Positions 23,193 through 31,598 are shown, counted from the stretch's first letter. The stretch is DNA of 36,283 bases from an uncultured Prevotella sp. (GCA_947304695.1 CAMZBS010000011.1:1-36283); one strand, 5' to 3'. Notes: generated by a model from the sequence alone, not told the origin. Made by a program: numbers and translations.

Positions 23193-26100
23193 GAATTCAG
23201 TTCTGAGCGGTAAATGCCTTGTGAATGCATGTGGCTGCCTTCATAAATATCCACAATGTCGCTGTATTTCGGATGAGGGATCAGATGTTTCCATTCCACG
23301 CTTCCATACTTTCCATTGAGCGACACATTGCGTCCCCATCCCATGGCATGCATGGTCTCCACGGCACTCACATGGCCACAGCAAGGACACTGACAGGTGT
23401 GGATATTGTCACGATGGTAAACATATTCGTCATCAAGCTTAGCCCATCCGTGACCACCAGCCTCATGTTGTATCAGTCCACGCGCATCATTGGGATAGTC
23501 GAATTTACTCATCGGACAAACGGCAATTGCCGAACCGTCGGCATACATAGCCGTCAGTCCTTCATAAGCATCAGAATTCGGTACGCAAATAATCAATGAA
23601 CGGCTGATATTACTTGCCGTGACAGGACTCTGCACAATATCGGTCAACACATAATCGGCAATGTCTTCAAAAGGCACGCTCAACCGGCCATTGTCGCCTG
23701 CGCCCCAAGTGATATTAAATTTTGTGTTGCGCCATTTGTCAGGTGAATCCTGCATGCCACTTTCATAACTCATGGCCATTGCTATGCTGACATTGAAATA
23801 CTGCTGATATGTTTTATAAGGTTCCACACCGAAGAAGTATTCCATTTCTTCTTCCATATCGGTGCGGTAAGTACCGCGTGCAATGTCTTCAGCATCGTAT
23901 CCATCACCTACAAAAAGTATGTCAATACCACCATTAATACCCTGTGTTGCAGTTTGCAATGTCAGAACCTCGTCTTCTTCTATTTCATAGTCAAACTGTT
24001 TCACCGTGTAAGTACACGTGATGGGATTTCCGTCCTCATCATTACGTGCCAAACGGAACACAACGCTGCCTTCGCGGTCGCCCTGATGATGGGACATGTT
24101 GTCAATGGTTATCTTCAACTCTGTTTTCTTTGTGCCCGAAGTCTTGTCTACATGAATCCAATTAGGACATGACTGCACCGTCCACTGTGTGTCGGCATTC
24201 AGTACCACTTCACGCACATTGCCTTTGTTCAAGAGCTTTGCCTGCATGGGGCGGCACACAAACTTGCTGTCTGACGAGATGCGCCTGAACTCGCTCCAGT
24301 AAGGCGCTGCCTTATATGCTTCCACTGCTGACGTAGGAACAACAACCGTAAAATTATTCTTTTCCACGCCACTAAATGTACTCTCCTCTATGGCTGGCGG
24401 CTCCACAGCCTGGCATTCGATATAGTCCAATGATGAACAATCCGCAAATGCGTCTCCCTGCATACCTTGTAAGCCAGCAGGCAGAATGACGGCGGTGAGT
24501 TGTCTGCAGAATCTAAAAGCACTTCCACGAATCTGGGTTACCGTTGATGGTATGACAAGCGTGTCCTGTAGGTTTTCACAATCATAGAAAGCAGCCTCCT
24601 CAATTATTTCAATGCCTTCTGGCATGTTCACATGGGTAACTCCTGATAGGCTGAACGCATCTCTTTCGATTCTCTTAAGAGTAGATGGCAAATGGATGTT
24701 TCGGAGGTGTTGAGTGGCATGAAAAGCATAGGAACCAATCTCTTCAACGCCTTCAGGCACATAAACATCTCCAATTGCACCACGCGGAATGCCATTGATT
24801 TTCTTCACTCCCTGAGGAATTACGATTGGTCCTCCAATCTGGGCAGGCCAGGCATTATTGAGTTCTGCGAGTCCTTCAGGAATATGTATTGAGCCCGTCA
24901 TATAGCTACAGCCAATGAATGCACCGCTGCCAAGATACTTCATGGAAGCAGGCAGCACAAGTTCGTTTGTGAAAAAACACATATTCAGATCGCCGTCATT
25001 ACCCCCAAAGGCATTATCGCCAATGTATTCCACCGTTGAGGGGATATAAAGCTCACCCGTCATCATACTTCCCTTATGGCCGTAGCAGACAAAAGCGTCT
25101 CTTCCAATATATTTGACTCCTTCTGGAAGTATCAAGGAACCACACAGGCTTGTACCCGGAAACGCCATTACTCCGATTCCCTTCAGATGGTCGGGAAACA
25201 CAAAATAGCGCAGTGATAACATATTTTCAAAAGCCCCATAGGGTATGTAGTCATCAGCAGCTTCAGGCATACCATATTCACGTCCGGGATCCTCCCATGG
25301 ACCACTTAGCCTCATGTTCTTTGTGCGCAATTCTTTCAGATTCAATGCCTCTAAGGAGGTCATCCTCTGTCGAATATAATCGAAACTGCCATCAGCTATA
25401 CAGCCTGTCAGTTTTAGATTAACAATCTTACTTGGGTCAAGCCCCATACTATCCAACACGTATTCCAAGGAGTGTTCCTCATCTACATGTATCGTAGTGT
25501 ATTCTCGCACTTCACCATTATGACTCATGGCGTCGTTTTCCCAAGGGGTGATGGACTCACTGATCAGCGAGAAATGATAGTCGCCTTCGGGCAGGCGCTT
25601 ATCGACCTTGATGGTGAACTTGTGCAGTTTGCTTTTATAATAGGTCATGGCGGCAGCACGCTGGAAGTTGTAGCTAATGCCGCCCACGGTGATGGCCAGC
25701 AGCGTTTTGTCAGCAGCCACCGTTTGCGGGGCCACCACGGCACGCCACTGGGTACCGCGCTGCTGGGGTGTGATGCTGCCCGTGGCCGAACGGCGGCTGA
25801 TGCCCACCGTACCTGTTTGTATATTAATATAGGTGTCGAGCGCGGTGTTTTCCACCAGCACGCTCTTTTCCAGTGTGTCCCATTCGCCCTCATCAAAGTA
25901 ATCACCTTCAACGAGCGTTACCTGCACACCGGCCATTACATGGTGGTGCTTCAGGTTGATGGGGGTGCCGGGCGCAACGTCTTCAGCCTTGGCCCAGAGG
26001 AAGTCGCTGGCCTCATAGCCGGAGAGGTGGCGTCCCGTGGTGAGCTGGTCGCGCTGATTGCGCTGGATGCTGAACGGATAGTCTTCGACGCTCCGCAGGT

Positions 26101-26464
26101 TGGCATCGAAAGGATAATAGCCGTAGGCATCCACGTGGGTCTGTTTGTCTTTCCAGTAGAGCTGATAGGAACCTGTCCACGTACCGTTGTCGGCATCGTA
26201 GGTGAAGCGCACGTTGTCGGCATGATTGCCCACGACCTGTAGTGGCTGTGGCTGCTGGCCGTCGTAGTTCACAATGTAAACACCTATCTCGTCACCAGTG
26301 GCAAAGCCTCCGTCGCTGGCACGGGTCACGTACTGCTGTTCCACTTGCGCCAACACCTGCAATGGCTCGCCCGTGGAAACAGATTCCATCCACCCGTTGT
26401 CGTCGGCACAGGCCGACAACAACAGGGCAGACAGAATGGCGATATACTTGTCAGTTCTCATCAA
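23189..26464 (-). CDS. Fimbrillin-like, leucine-rich repeat, BACON and M64 peptidase surface lipoprotein (second giant, C-terminus split off)
   Basis: 1091 residues. Lipobox LLLSAC (Cys19), then ADDN; Arg48 in YVTRAS 29 residues on. Fimbrillin-like domain about 30-310 (GDEIGVYIVN, GYYPFDANLR, ASDFLWAKAE, LKHHHVMAGV, AVVAPQTVAADK). LRR_5 repeats about 350-735 (LILPEGVKYIGRDAF, IHLPSTLKRIERDAF). BACON-like about 745-825 (TQWTVQSCPNWIHVDKTSGT). M64 peptidase from about 830 (IDILFVGDGYDAED, FFGVEPYKTYQQYFNVS), motif HEAGGHGWAKLDDEY at 1000-1014, and a cysteine cluster CQCPCC at 1024-1029. The protein stops after IYRSELNS, where paralogs continue for about 50 residues or more; those residues are in the overlapping frame at 22932-23192. 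The catalytic motif is intact. Confidence 0.82.
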   Translation of the reverse strand: MMRTDKYIAILSALLLSACADDNGWMESVSTGEPLQVLAQVEQQYVTRASDGGFATGDEIGVYIVNYDGQQPQPLQVVGNHADNVRFTYDADNGTWTGSYQLYWKDKQTHVDAYGYYPFDANLRSVEDYPFSIQRNQRDQLTTGRHLSGYEASDFLWAKAEDVAPGTPINLKHHHVMAGVQVTLVEGDYFDEGEWDTLEKSVLVENTALDTYINIQTGTVGISRRSATGSITPQQRGTQWRAVVAPQTVAADKTLLAITVGGISYNFQRAAAMTYYKSKLHKFTIKVDKRLPEGDYHFSLISESITPWENDAMSHNGEVREYTTIHVDEEHSLEYVLDSMGLDPSKIVNLKLTGCIADGSFDYIRQRMTSLEALNLKELRTKNMRLSGPWEDPGREYGMPEAADDYIPYGAFENMLSLRYFVFPDHLKGIGVMAFPGTSLCGSLILPEGVKYIGRDAFVCYGHKGSMMTGELYIPSTVEYIGDNAFGGNDGDLNMCFFTNELVLPASMKYLGSGAFIGCSYMTGSIHIPEGLAELNNAWPAQIGGPIVIPQGVKKINGIPRGAIGDVYVPEGVEEIGSYAFHATQHLRNIHLPSTLKRIERDAFSLSGVTHVNMPEGIEIIEEAAFYDCENLQDTLVIPSTVTQIRGSAFRFCRQLTAVILPAGLQGMQGDAFADCSSLDYIECQAVEPPAIEESTFSGVEKNNFTVVVPTSAVEAYKAAPYWSEFRRISSDSKFVCRPMQAKLLNKGNVREVVLNADTQWTVQSCPNWIHVDKTSGTKKTELKITIDNMSHHQGDREGSVVFRLARNDEDGNPITCTYTVKQFDYEIEEDEVLTLQTATQGINGGIDILFVGDGYDAEDIARGTYRTDMEEEMEYFFGVEPYKTYQQYFNVSIAMAMSYESGMQDSPDKWRNTKFNITWGAGDNGRLSVPFEDIADYVLTDIVQSPVTASNISRSLIICVPNSDAYEGLTAMYADGSAIAVCPMSKFDYPNDARGLIQHEAGGHGWAKLDDEYVYHRDNIHTCQCPCCGHVSAVETMHAMGWGRNVSLNGKYGSVEWKHLIPHPKYSDIVDIYEGSHMHSQGIYRSELNS

Positions 26465-26487
26465 ACTCCTAATTCTTAACTTCTAAC

Positions 26488-27366
26488 TCAATTTACCGTT
26501 CCACCAAAGTCCTCGTCGACCACTTCCCAGTCACCAATGCCGATGTTGATGCCGCCTGAGGTCTTCTTCATGGTCACGGTAATGGTGTACTGCTTGCCGC
26601 TCTCGAAGGTCATGGCGCGTGTCAGCGTATAGTTGGCATTGTTCCAGGTCACGGTGACGATGCCCGTAGAGGCCACCTGCTGGGGTACCACTACGGCACT
26701 GTACTGCAGATTCTGCTCCTTCAGCGGAGTGATGCTGGCAGCATTGCCCGATGCGGTGACGGCACCTGTAGCCAGATTGATGGTGGCCTGGGTGCGGATG
26801 CTATTCAGGCGCACGCTAAGCGTACCGTTGTTCAGTTCATCGGCCGTAAAGCCTTCACCGGGAGCCACCTTGATGATGGCACGTGCAAAGAGGTGGTTCA
26901 GCGTCAGGCTGAGCACATTGTCGGTAGGTCCCTGTTCGGCCAGCTTGCCCCAAAGGAAGTCACTCTGCTTCTGAACGGCAGCCGTACTCTGATCGGTCTG
27001 TGCCTGGAAGTTATAGGCCAAGGCGTTGGTCACACCGCTGTTGTAAGGAGCATAACCGTAGAAGTCGGCCACGGTGGCATTGTCTTTCCAGAACACGGGA
27101 TACTGTGATTCCCAAGCACCTGCGCCATTCGACTGTAGGAGCATGTTGTTGATGTAGTTGCCCGATTCCTGCATGGCTCCATATACCATGAAGACTCCCA
27201 CTTGTTCTACTGTTACAGGCGATTCGTCACCAGAACGTGTTTGCAGGCGCACCATTTTGGCCTCACCCGACACGTTTTCCTCGTTCGTCACTTCGTCGTC
27301 GCTGCTGCTGCAAGCAGTCATCATGATACAGGCCATGCCTGCCATCAGAAAAGAAATCTTTTTCAT
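26488..27366 (-). CDS. Short fimbrillin-like surface lipoprotein
   Basis: 292 residues, a single fimbrillin-like domain. Lipobox MMTAC (Cys19) followed by SSSDDEVTNEE, a clear acidic surface-export signal. Arg44 in LQTRSGD lies 25 residues after the cysteine. Shared blocks: VEQVGVFMVYG, GYAPYNSG, QSDFLWGKLA, LTLNHLFARAIIKV and SAVVVPQQVA. It lies between two giant genes, 28 bases after the first and 23 before the second. The frame continues upstream to 27465 inside the previous gene, but only ATG 27366 gives a signal peptide. A structural pilin or anchor role is inferred from size and fold. Confidence 0.82.
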   Translation of the reverse strand: MKKISFLMAGMACIMMTACSSSDDEVTNEENVSGEAKMVRLQTRSGDESPVTVEQVGVFMVYGAMQESGNYINNMLLQSNGAGAWESQYPVFWKDNATVADFYGYAPYNSGVTNALAYNFQAQTDQSTAAVQKQSDFLWGKLAEQGPTDNVLSLTLNHLFARAIIKVAPGEGFTADELNNGTLSVRLNSIRTQATINLATGAVTASGNAASITPLKEQNLQYSAVVVPQQVASTGIVTVTWNNANYTLTRAMTFESGKQYTITVTMKKTSGGINIGIGDWEVVDEDFGGTVN

Positions 27367-27394
27367 AAGCATATCATAATTTAAAATTAATAAT

Positions 27395-30300
27395 TTAGAA
27401 TTCATTCGGATATTCTCGTTTATCTTTCTCTGCAAACTTCTCAAAGGTAAAGGTCTCGCCAGCATATTGCATGATACGCTTCACGATGCTCATACGGCTG
27501 ATGGCATTGAAATAGGGGATGAAAGTGGTGCCCATAATGCTCATATTCTCCGAACGGAAAACACCACGGGCGTGGTTATATCCACCCTCAAAAATGTCAA
27601 CATACTGGGCATAACGGCTGTCAAAGATGAAATCCTTCCAAAGAACTTCGTTCATTCTGCCCGTCAGGCTGATGTTTTCATACCATCCCTGTGACTTGGC
27701 ATGCTGGAAGCGGCTCATGGCATTGCAGTTGGGACAGGTACACGACTTGAGGAAGGTGAAGTGACTGATGCCTTCTTCGCCTAAATGGCCGAAGGCCACA
27801 CCACCTACTTCACGCAGCACGAACTCACGCTGTGAGTAGGGGTAGCTGTCAGTACTCTTTCCCAAATAGGAAATGGTACGTCCATTATCGCTAAGCACAG
27901 AAGTGTTGTTGCCTAAATAGCTGGTGTTTAGAAGCACAACGACGGTAGTCTCGCCACTTCTTTCTTCGGTGATGCCTGCACCATGAGCCTTAGCGTAGGC
28001 CCACACCAGGTCGTCGCGAGTCACCTGCCAGTCATCGCTGGCAAAACGGGTTCGCCCATTAATGCCATGCTCAGGCGAGACGGCAATGGCTGTAGATATT
28101 GTGAAATAGTTTCTGTAGGTCTTGTAAGGTTCGCATGAGAAGAGGTAGTCAATCTGCTGTCGCATGTCGTCCATGTACTGGCCGCTGACCACATCCTCGG
28201 CACTGTAGCCCTCGCCCACTATAAATAAAGGTATCGCGCGCGAGGCTCCAACAGAAGCCGTCTGCAGGACTATTTCCTGATCCTCCTTAATATCGGTACT
28301 GCAAATCTGCCGCACATCAGTATAAGTGGTGTAATCCTTGCCGTTGAGTTTGAACACGATGCGCCCACTACGTTCGCCCTCACTGGTCATGGGCTTCACA
28401 GTGATGGTCAGTTCGGTCTTCCGTTCCTCATCGGTACCACTCGACGGCGACACCGTGACCCAGTCGGGACATTCGCTTACCTGCCAAGCACCTTCGGAAC
28501 GAATCACGCCCGTAGCCGTCTGTCCTTTGTCAAGTGCAAGAATTTCTGGAATATTAAAAGCTAGTTCGTGATAAGCTGTGATATTCTTGAACTGATTCCA
28601 ACCAGCAGTGTGGCGATAGGTTTCTACTGATGCCTCTGGCACCTGCAATATGCATTTGTCGAAATAGACACCTTGGAAAATGGCACCACCCAGTTCTGGT
28701 GGCTCTGGATTCAGGCATACAACTGTTTGTAACGCATCGCAACCATCAAAGGCTTCCTCGCCAATATAACTGACATATTTCGGAAGTGTAATAGATGTAA
28801 GAAAACCATTATTGGCGAAGCATCCCCTATTGATGTTCTCCAAACGCGACGGTAATTGAATGCTCGTGAAACAGTTTCCCTGAAAACAGTTTTCTGCAAT
28901 ATATAGGCACTGCTCTGGAATAATAAGATTGCCTTCGAAGCCATTTCCACTGAAACATTCCCGTTCAATAGAACGTAGCGTACTGGGCAGGTAGAGAGGG
29001 AAGGGAGCACTGCCGTATTTGAAATTACCATATCCAATCTCCTCTAAGCCTTCGTTCAGTTGTAGTTTTGAAAGCTTTAGCTGAGTAAAGGATAAATCAC
29101 CAATGCGTTTCATGCTTGAAGGCAGAATCAGTTCAAAGTAGTTAGAAAGATTTGGTGCCCAACTACCCTGCCAATTAGCATCTGGGGTCTCAATGATTCC
29201 TTGTGGAAGTTCTATGGTTCCTACAAAATTGCCTGTGCGTCCAAGTCCGCTGAACATACCAGGAACCAGTTCTTTAATTTTCGAAGGAAGGTGGAACACA
29301 CCATAGAAATTGGGATCACATGCGTCTTCATAATTATTACCAAAGGCGCCACCACCTATATATGAAATGTTATCAGAAAGTTTTAGCTCGCATTTGTATC
29401 TGCATGCATAGAAAGCCCCTTCACAGATGGAGTCAAGCGTATTGGGCAGAATCATTTCCACTCCATTATAATCATTATAACTTAAAGCATATTCATCAAT
29501 GCGAGTTACACCTTCTGGAATCTCAAGGGTAGAATACATCAGTCGCATGCTAGAGAGCCCCGTTATCCTTTTGAGTGTAGTTGGTAGTATGAGCGAACGG
29601 ATAGTTTGATTGCCACTAAGTTTGCCCATGATGTTGTCTTCAAAAACATCATAGTCGTGTGATCCATGTGAGAGCCATCCATCCTCTGTGCAGATATGCT
29701 TTACCGTTACCTCTTTCAGATTGAGATGGTGTAGTTCCGGCATCTGATCACGAAGCAAATCAAAGTCTGATTCTGATATTTCTCCTGTCACCTTCAAGTT
29801 CTGAATAGTTTTATAATCATAGCCTGCATTAGTAAGACACTGCATTAAGGTACCATATTCCGAACAATGCACCGTAACGTATGCCATAGCTGAGAACTGG
29901 TGGCTGGTCTCATCGTTCACCCAGGGCGAGATGCCGTCGTCGGTGACGGTGATCTGATAGTCACCAGACAGTTCGCTTTTGTTTACGGTCAAGGTGAAGT
30001 TGTGGAGCTTGCCACCCTGATACTGCATGGGGGCAGTGAGCTGATGGCTGTAGGTCTGGCCGTCGAGGGTGATGCTGATGAGCTGCTTGCCTGCGGCCAC
30101 AGTCTGGGGAATGACGACGGCACGGTAGTCATCGCCCGTTTGCTGGGCCATGCAGACAGGCATCTGAGTGTCGGAGGCACTGCCGCAGTCCACCGAACCT
30201 GAGGACAGGTCGACGGTGGCTGAAGTCACGGTGTTGTCGACAAGAACTATCTTGTCGAGTTTCTGCCACTCAATGTCGCTCACACCTGTACCTTTAATCA

Positions 30301-30868
30301 AATGTACGCGCACGCCCGCGAGGATATGGTTGTAACGGACGACGATTTGGTCTTCGGTGTATTCGGCACGAGCCACCTTGCCCCACAACAGATCGCTCTG
30401 CTCATAGCCCGACAGGGTGCCGTTCTGGGCGGGCGTGCTCTGGTCGGTCTGAATGCTAAACTGCCAGGCAGTGGGGTCATTGATATAGTTCTGAGCAGGA
30501 TAGTAGCCGTAGATGCTGACGGGTGTCTGGCGGTCGCGCCAATAAATGGTGGTGGGCGATGACCAGGAGTAGGCATCGCCGTCGTAGGTGTAGACCACGT
30601 TGCTGGCACGGTTATCGGTGGCAGTAAGGGGGCCTGCAGTGCCGTCGGCGTTGTAGTCGACGACGTAGATGCCCATGCGGTCGCCTGTCACGAAGCCGTA
30701 GTCGTTGGCACGGGTGACATTCTCCTGCTGAAGTTGAAATGTTAAATTAAGTGAAAAATGGGGGGGGTAAATTGCCTCAGTCAGCTCATCGCTGCACGAA
30801 AAGAGCGCAACGAGAAGCAACGAAGCGGCCACAGCCGTATGGAGGCGAAGCTTTCTGAGTGTTTGCAT
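27395..30868 (-). CDS. Fimbrillin-like, leucine-rich repeat, BACON and M64-like surface lipoprotein (first giant, metal site lost)
   Basis: 1157 residues from ATG 30868; the frame opens at a TTG inside the promoter (30898), which is rejected. Lipobox LFSC (Cys25), then SDELTE; Arg53 in NVTRAN 28 residues later. Fimbrillin-like domain about 37-310 (GDRMGIYVVD, GYYPAQNY, QSDLLWGKVA, RYNHILAGVRVHL, AVVIPQTVAAGK). LRR_5 repeats about 375-760 (LPSTLRSIERECFSG, IPEQCLYIAENCFQG). BACON about 790-850 (GAWQVSECPDWVTVSPSSGT). M64-like domain about 865-1150 (PLFIVGEGYSAED, LFSCEPYKTYRNYFTIS). The metal motif found in the paralogs is replaced by REVGGVAFGHLGEE (about 1019-1032), so it is predicted to be catalytically dead. 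A C8 tract follows the signal peptide. Confidence 0.8.
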   Translation of the reverse strand: MQTLRKLRLHTAVAASLLLVALFSCSDELTEAIYPPHFSLNLTFQLQQENVTRANDYGFVTGDRMGIYVVDYNADGTAGPLTATDNRASNVVYTYDGDAYSWSSPTTIYWRDRQTPVSIYGYYPAQNYINDPTAWQFSIQTDQSTPAQNGTLSGYEQSDLLWGKVARAEYTEDQIVVRYNHILAGVRVHLIKGTGVSDIEWQKLDKIVLVDNTVTSATVDLSSGSVDCGSASDTQMPVCMAQQTGDDYRAVVIPQTVAAGKQLISITLDGQTYSHQLTAPMQYQGGKLHNFTLTVNKSELSGDYQITVTDDGISPWVNDETSHQFSAMAYVTVHCSEYGTLMQCLTNAGYDYKTIQNLKVTGEISESDFDLLRDQMPELHHLNLKEVTVKHICTEDGWLSHGSHDYDVFEDNIMGKLSGNQTIRSLILPTTLKRITGLSSMRLMYSTLEIPEGVTRIDEYALSYNDYNGVEMILPNTLDSICEGAFYACRYKCELKLSDNISYIGGGAFGNNYEDACDPNFYGVFHLPSKIKELVPGMFSGLGRTGNFVGTIELPQGIIETPDANWQGSWAPNLSNYFELILPSSMKRIGDLSFTQLKLSKLQLNEGLEEIGYGNFKYGSAPFPLYLPSTLRSIERECFSGNGFEGNLIIPEQCLYIAENCFQGNCFTSIQLPSRLENINRGCFANNGFLTSITLPKYVSYIGEEAFDGCDALQTVVCLNPEPPELGGAIFQGVYFDKCILQVPEASVETYRHTAGWNQFKNITAYHELAFNIPEILALDKGQTATGVIRSEGAWQVSECPDWVTVSPSSGTDEERKTELTITVKPMTSEGERSGRIVFKLNGKDYTTYTDVRQICSTDIKEDQEIVLQTASVGASRAIPLFIVGEGYSAEDVVSGQYMDDMRQQIDYLFSCEPYKTYRNYFTISTAIAVSPEHGINGRTRFASDDWQVTRDDLVWAYAKAHGAGITEERSGETTVVVLLNTSYLGNNTSVLSDNGRTISYLGKSTDSYPYSQREFVLREVGGVAFGHLGEEGISHFTFLKSCTCPNCNAMSRFQHAKSQGWYENISLTGRMNEVLWKDFIFDSRYAQYVDIFEGGYNHARGVFRSENMSIMGTTFIPYFNAISRMSIVKRIMQYAGETFTFEKFAEKDKREYPNEF
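30760..30767 (-). repeat. C8 homopolymer in the first operon gene
   Basis: Eight consecutive C on the coding strand encode Pro35-Pro36, just after the lipoprotein signal peptide. A gain or loss of one base would stop translation of the first giant near its N-terminus. Possible contingency tract. Confidence 0.6.
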
Positions 30869-30895
30869 GTGGGCTGTTAATAGTAATTTCAGCTG

Positions 30896-30926
30896 CAAAT
30901 GTAGTCATTAATTCCCACATAACAAA
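30896..30926 (-). promoter_or_regulatory. Promoter of the fimbrillin/M64 operon
   Basis: TTTG (30923-30926), a 19-bp spacer and TACATTTG (30896-30903), consensus geometry. It is the only clear promoter I found for the seven reading frames down to 18326, whose gaps are all under 30 bases. The leader is about 25 nt. Confidence 0.75.
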
Positions 30927-31501
30927 ATTTATCGACATTTTTTTTTTATGGCCATTGCCCAAAGAGATAAAAGCGGAACAGTCCATCTACACTTTTTACG
31001 AGCCATCCTGCAACATGGATTTGTAAAAATAATTCATAGAAAAAAGCGCTCTCACAACAGGTGCTTCCAGACAAAAGGAGTCACCGAAAGCGGTGCTTTC
31101 AGAGTCAGCCGCCTGCTGTTTAGGAGTCATAAAGCCTCTGACGCACCGGAAATAAGGCTTAGACGCACCGGAAATAAGGCTTAGACGCATCGGAAATAAG
31201 GCTTAGACGCATCGGAAATAAGGCTTAGACGCATAGAAAATAAGCCACTTTTGAGGTCAAAAGCGGTTGTTTCAGAGGGGCAGAAAAGCCTCCAAAAACA
31301 CAAACGCCTGATTGTCAACTACTTACAAAATAGCCCATAATTCGCTCATTTGCAAGCGACTGACCGTTTGTGAATTCCGAGCGAATCTCAGAAGGGTGTT
31401 TGTAAAGATTTTTCATAATAGTGAACACGCTACAGAGGGGAACAAGAAGTCTTAACAAACTACAAAATGCAAGAAGATACGGTAAATTTTCGATGGATTC
31501 C
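30927..31501. other. Long non-coding stretch between the divergent operon and gdhA
   Basis: About 570 bases with no credible gene. It holds a run of ten T near 30938-30947, a small CACCG/CGGTG hairpin (31083-31096) and the 22-bp tandem repeat at 31140-31246. Short open frames here (for example minus strand 30996-31190) overlap the repeat and have no promoter or ribosome site. Confidence 0.6.
31140..31246. repeat. 22-bp tandem repeat, four full copies and a degenerate fifth
   Basis: Copies begin at 31140, 31162, 31184, 31206 and 31228. Each starts GACGCA(C/T)CGG and ends AAATAAGGCTTA. Copies 1-2 have ACCGG, copies 3-4 ATCGG, and the fifth drifts (ATAGAAAATAAGCC). The period is not a multiple of three and there are no unique spacers, so it is neither coding nor CRISPR. 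Confidence 0.88.
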
Positions 31502-31532
31502 TTGGATGGTATCGTATTTTTCCCTATATTTG
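31502..31532 (+). promoter_or_regulatory. Promoter of gdhA
   Basis: TTG (31502-31504), a 20-bp spacer and TATATTTG (31525-31532). The leader to ATG 31599 is about 62 nt, longer than for most genes in this window. Confidence 0.75.
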
Positions 31533-31598
31533 CGGTGCTCGATGAGCAAAATGACAAAAATAGATCTTAAACTATCATACCTTTTAAATCGTAACACT

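Noticed and set aside
19501..30868. Three giants as plain BspA-type leucine-rich proteins
   Set aside because: The leucine-rich part is only the middle third; fimbrillin-like and M64 domains flank it, so that label would hide the main features.
30996..31190. Minus-strand open frame of 64 codons
   Set aside because: It runs through the 22-bp tandem repeat, has no promoter, and its composition is unlike nearby genes.
31140..31246. CRISPR array
   Set aside because: Units are directly adjacent with no unique spacers, and no cas genes are nearby.
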